Positions 5,121 to 7,728 of a stretch of DNA of 7,728 bases are shown one piece after another (positions within the stretch are counted from its first letter, which is position 1; each line of letters starts with the position of its first letter). Position numbers and translations under genes: made by a program. The DNA is from an uncultured Corynebacterium sp. (GTDB lineage Bacteria > Actinomycetota > Actinomycetes > Mycobacteriales > Mycobacteriaceae). The notes beneath the pieces were generated by a model. It made no database searches, was not told the origin of the DNA, and saw only the letters and a list, made by a program, of their open reading frames with translations. The stretch is from assembly GCF_943914015.1 (NCBI RefSeq), contig NZ_CALUAK010000027.1:1-7728 (forward strand), written 5' to 3'.

Positions 5121-7728
5121 GTGGCACTCACCACCGGTGAACTAACACCCGTGAACCCAGATGACCTGGGTGACAAGGTGCGAGTCTATGATCTCGCACG
5201 CATGCTCAATACTGACTCCAAGACGGTTCTTGCTGGCCTGGAAGAGATCGGCGTAGAGGGAAAGAAGGCGCAGAGCTCCATCCTCAAGGAGGAGGCAGAA
5301 AAGCTGCTTGCCCAGCTGTTCCCCGCAGGAAAGAAGGCGGCGAAGGAGCCAGCGAAAAAGGCCACCAAGAAGTCGTCGAAGAAGACCGCTAAGAAGGCTG
5401 CTAAAAAGACTGAGCCGAAGAAGCAGCAGCAGAAGTCGGAGGAGAAGGTAGAGAAGGTCAAGCCCACCACGAAGAAGGGCAAGACCGACGAGGAGAAGCT
5501 CCGCTACCGCGTGACCAAGAACGTGGAAAACGAAATCCACCAAATCGAAGAAAAGGTGGAGAAGGCGCTGGAAGAGCGACTGGATGACAACGAGGACGAG
5601 GTCAGCGATCCCGTTGCCGTGACGCCCGCGCCGGAGCCGTCGGAGGAAGATGCAACGATGACTCCGATGTTCGTCGCGCCGACGTTTATTGCGCCGGAGC
5701 CGATCATCGAGGAGCCGGAGGATACCTCCGCTGATGACGAGGACGAGGAGCCGGCACCGAAGCCCGAGCAGTCCACGCGAAAGCGTCGTCGTGGCCGCCG
5801 AGGAACTGGTCGCGGCCGCAAGGAGGAACCGAAGGACAAGCCGGTTGAGCAGATCACCGAGCCGAAGGCGATCAAGGGGTCGACTCGTCTGGAAGCGCAG
5901 CGTCGACGCCGCCATGAGCGTCGCGCCGAGGACCGCAACAACCGCCACATCGTGACGGAGGCGGAGTTCCTCGCACGCCGCGAATCTGTGGAGCGGACGA
6001 TGGTTGTCCGCGAGCGCGAGCGCACCGACCACGGTGGTCTCGTCACCCAGATTGGTGTCCTCGAAGATGACATGCTCGTGGAGCACTTCGTCACCTCCAA
6101 CACCGCTGCCTCCCAGGTGGGCAGCATCTACCTCGGTCGCGTGCAGAACGTGCTGAGCTCGATGGAGGCTGCCTTCATCGATATTGGAACCGGCCGTAAC
6201 GGTGTCCTGTACTCCGCAGACATCGACTGGCGTCAGATGGGGCTCGGCGGCCGCAAGCGTCGCATCGACCAGGCGCTGAAGTCCGGTGACCAGGTGCTCG
6301 TGCAGGTATCCAAGGACATTGTCGGCCACAAGGGCGCACGTCTGACCATGCAGATCTCACTGGCGGGCCGCTACCTCGTCTACGTGCCCCGTGGCCGTAA
6401 CGCTGGGATTTCCCGCAAACTCCCCGAGCCGGAGCGTAAGCGCTTGAAGGCCATCCTCAACGATGTCATCCCCAACGAGGGTGGCACCATCGTGCGCACT
6501 GCTGCTGAGGGCGTATCCGAGAAGGAGATTGCCGCTGATGTCGAGCGCCTGCATTCGCTGTGGGAAGACATTGCGCAGCGCACTGAGGAGGAAAAGGCCT
6601 CCAAGGGCGCTAAGCCAGTCACGATGTACGAGGAGCCGGACGTGCTCGTTCGCGTCGTCCGTGACCTGTTTAACGAGGATTTCTCCACCCTCGTCGTGGA
6701 AGGCGACCGGGCATACGACACCGTGTCGGATTACGTCAACAAGGTTGCCCCGGATCTCGCCGAGCGTGTGGTCAAGTACGAAGCGGACAACAACGAAGGC
6801 AAGGATGTCTTCGAGCACTACCGTATCGATGAGCAGCTGCAGAAGGCGCTGGGCCGCAAGGTGTGGCTGCCGTCGGGCGGCACGCTCATCATTGACCGCA
6901 CGGAGGCCATGACCGTCATTGACGTCAACACCGGTAAGTTCACTGGGTCTGGCGGTAACCTCGAGGAGACGGTGACAAAGAATAACCTGGAGGCCGCAGA
7001 AGAGATCGTCCGCCAGATGCGCCTGCGTGATCTGGGCGGCATGATCGTCGTGGACTTCATTGATATGGTGCTGCCAGAAAACCGCGATCTGGTGCTGCGT
7101 CGTCTGAAGGAGGCTCTCGGCCGGGATCGTACCCGCCACCAGGTTTCGGAGGTGACCTCACTGGGGCTGGTCCAGATGACCCGCAAGAAGCTGGGCACTG
7201 GCCTGCTGGAGACGTTTGCCACCACGTGTGAGGCCTGCGATGGCCGTGGCATCATCCTCCACGAGGATCCTGTTGAGCAGCACGAGAAGCGCCCGGTCTA
7301 CGGCCGGAACAAGAAGCCTCACTCCAAGCCGGAGCATGATCCGCGTCAGCACCCGGCAGCTCTTGCCATGCATTACGAAGATGAGCATGATGAGGACGAG
7401 CAGCACCACGAGGAGACCCCGGCGAAGGAAGAAAAGCCGCAGCGGGAGCGTCGTCGTCGCTCGAACAAGAAGCGCGAGCAGCCGCAGAAGAACCAGCATG
7501 AGCAGCAGGAAGAGGAGCACACCGAAACCTACGAGGAGGCGAAGGAGCGGTTTGAGAAGTCACCGCGCCGTCGTCGTCGCACCCGTGGTAACTCGGTGAG
7601 CGATCACGCGCCGGACCCGGCCGACTTCACCGAAAAGAAACCGGACCACACGCCTGCGCCAGAACCCGAGCCCCAGCCGGAACCGAAGAAGGCAGCGGAG
7701 GAGAAGCTGGCGCCGAAGAAGGCTTCCG
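5121..7728 (+). CDS. rne: Ribonuclease E/G (5'-complete, runs off the right edge)
   Basis: This endoribonuclease cuts single-stranded AU-rich RNA and initiates mRNA decay and rRNA/tRNA processing. The frame stays open for 869 codons to the window edge. The GTG start has AAAGGAG (5109-5115) five bases upstream. Order of parts: an IF2_N-like domain (about residues 19-66, KVRVYDLARMLNTDSKTVLA); a lysine/alanine-rich histone-H1-like stretch (71-101); acidic and proline-rich linkers; an arginine-rich patch (220-233, RKRRRGRRG); the S1 domain (about 333-422, VGSIYLGRVQNV, AAFIDIGTGRNG); and the DNase I-like catalytic domain with Asp601 and Asn603 in IDVNTG and Asp645 in VVDFIDM, equivalent to E. 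coli Asp303, Asn305 and Asp346. The zinc-link Cys703 and Cys706 (CEAC) follow, then a disordered tail rich in His/Glu and arginine clusters (RERRRRSNKKR, SPRRRRRTRG). The tail probably recruits RNA or partners, as in other RNase E proteins. Confidence 0.96.
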   Translation, partial: MALTTGELTPVNPDDLGDKVRVYDLARMLNTDSKTVLAGLEEIGVEGKKAQSSILKEEAEKLLAQLFPAGKKAAKEPAKKATKKSSKKTAKKAAKKTEPKKQQQKSEEKVEKVKPTTKKGKTDEEKLRYRVTKNVENEIHQIEEKVEKALEERLDDNEDEVSDPVAVTPAPEPSEEDATMTPMFVAPTFIAPEPIIEEPEDTSADDEDEEPAPKPEQSTRKRRRGRRGTGRGRKEEPKDKPVEQITEPKAIKGSTRLEAQRRRRHERRAEDRNNRHIVTEAEFLARRESVERTMVVRERERTDHGGLVTQIGVLEDDMLVEHFVTSNTAASQVGSIYLGRVQNVLSSMEAAFIDIGTGRNGVLYSADIDWRQMGLGGRKRRIDQALKSGDQVLVQVSKDIVGHKGARLTMQISLAGRYLVYVPRGRNAGISRKLPEPERKRLKAILNDVIPNEGGTIVRTAAEGVSEKEIAADVERLHSLWEDIAQRTEEEKASKGAKPVTMYEEPDVLVRVVRDLFNEDFSTLVVEGDRAYDTVSDYVNKVAPDLAERVVKYEADNNEGKDVFEHYRIDEQLQKALGRKVWLPSGGTLIIDRTEAMTVIDVNTGKFTGSGGNLEETVTKNNLEAAEEIVRQMRLRDLGGMIVVDFIDMVLPENRDLVLRRLKEALGRDRTRHQVSEVTSLGLVQMTRKKLGTGLLETFATTCEACDGRGIILHEDPVEQHEKRPVYGRNKKPHSKPEHDPRQHPAALAMHYEDEHDEDEQHHEETPAKEEKPQRERRRRSNKKREQPQKNQHEQQEEEHTETYEEAKERFEKSPRRRRRTRGNSVSDHAPDPADFTEKKPDHTPAPEPEPQPEPKKAAEEKLAPKKAS

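Noticed and set aside
5142..6329. Minus-strand frame of 395 codons opposite rne
   Set aside because: It is the leucine/arginine-rich complement of the acidic and lysine-rich rne extension; high-GC coding DNA gives such shadows. The rne frame has a ribosome binding site and known domains.
1..7728. tRNA genes, rRNA, CRISPR arrays, riboswitches, att sites
   Set aside because: No cloverleaf, regularly spaced repeat, conserved riboswitch core or integrase-linked direct repeat was seen on either strand.

Overview
The window looks like a chromosomal segment of a high-GC actinobacterium, most likely a Corynebacterium. The gene order valS - folC - DUF4233 gene - ndk - rne is the same conserved block known from Mycobacterium tuberculosis and other Actinobacteria. 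Supporting traits are the DUF4233 gene directly after folC, an RNase E with a very long N-terminal extension that begins with an IF2_N-like domain, and promoters that look leaderless. In core genes 37 of 60 bases are G/C at 601-660. The species cannot be named from the sequence alone.

Region 1 (1-2690, + strand) is a tightly coupled operon. It holds the 3' end of valS, then folC (folylpolyglutamate/dihydrofolate synthase), a four-helix DUF4233 membrane protein, and a small membrane protein whose C-terminus resembles the ribosomal L7/L12 C-terminal domain. Consecutive genes overlap as ATGA, ATGA and TAATG. A strong hairpin at 2696-2739 closes the operon.

Region 2 (about 2691-3836) is an islet of lower GC: 18 of 60 bases are G/C at 2741-2800, and 30 of 60 at 3301-3360. 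It lies between the operon and ndk and holds three short + strand reading frames, each in a different frame. The first carries a signal peptide. The first two read best as one secreted, cysteine-containing protein split by a one-base shift at a GGGG run. The third has its own ribosome binding site. I recognise none of them. This is the most unusual part of the window and looks acquired and partly decayed.

Region 3 (3846-4962) has ndk (nucleoside diphosphate kinase) on + and, convergent to it, a minus-strand gene for a four-helix membrane protein with a C-terminal winged-helix-like domain. The two coding regions overlap tail to tail by 26 bases. The ndk terminator lies inside the coding region of the minus-strand gene.

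Region 4 (4963-7728) is a divergent promoter region with a hairpin-rich leader, followed by rne (RNase E/G). The rne gene is 5'-complete and runs off the right edge after 869 codons. Its S1 domain, catalytic DNase I-like aspartates and zinc-link CxxC are all present.

Functionally, the conserved genes serve central information and nucleotide metabolism: aminoacyl-tRNA synthesis, folate retention, NTP balancing and mRNA turnover. The islet and the minus-strand membrane gene are additions relative to the minimal actinobacterial block.
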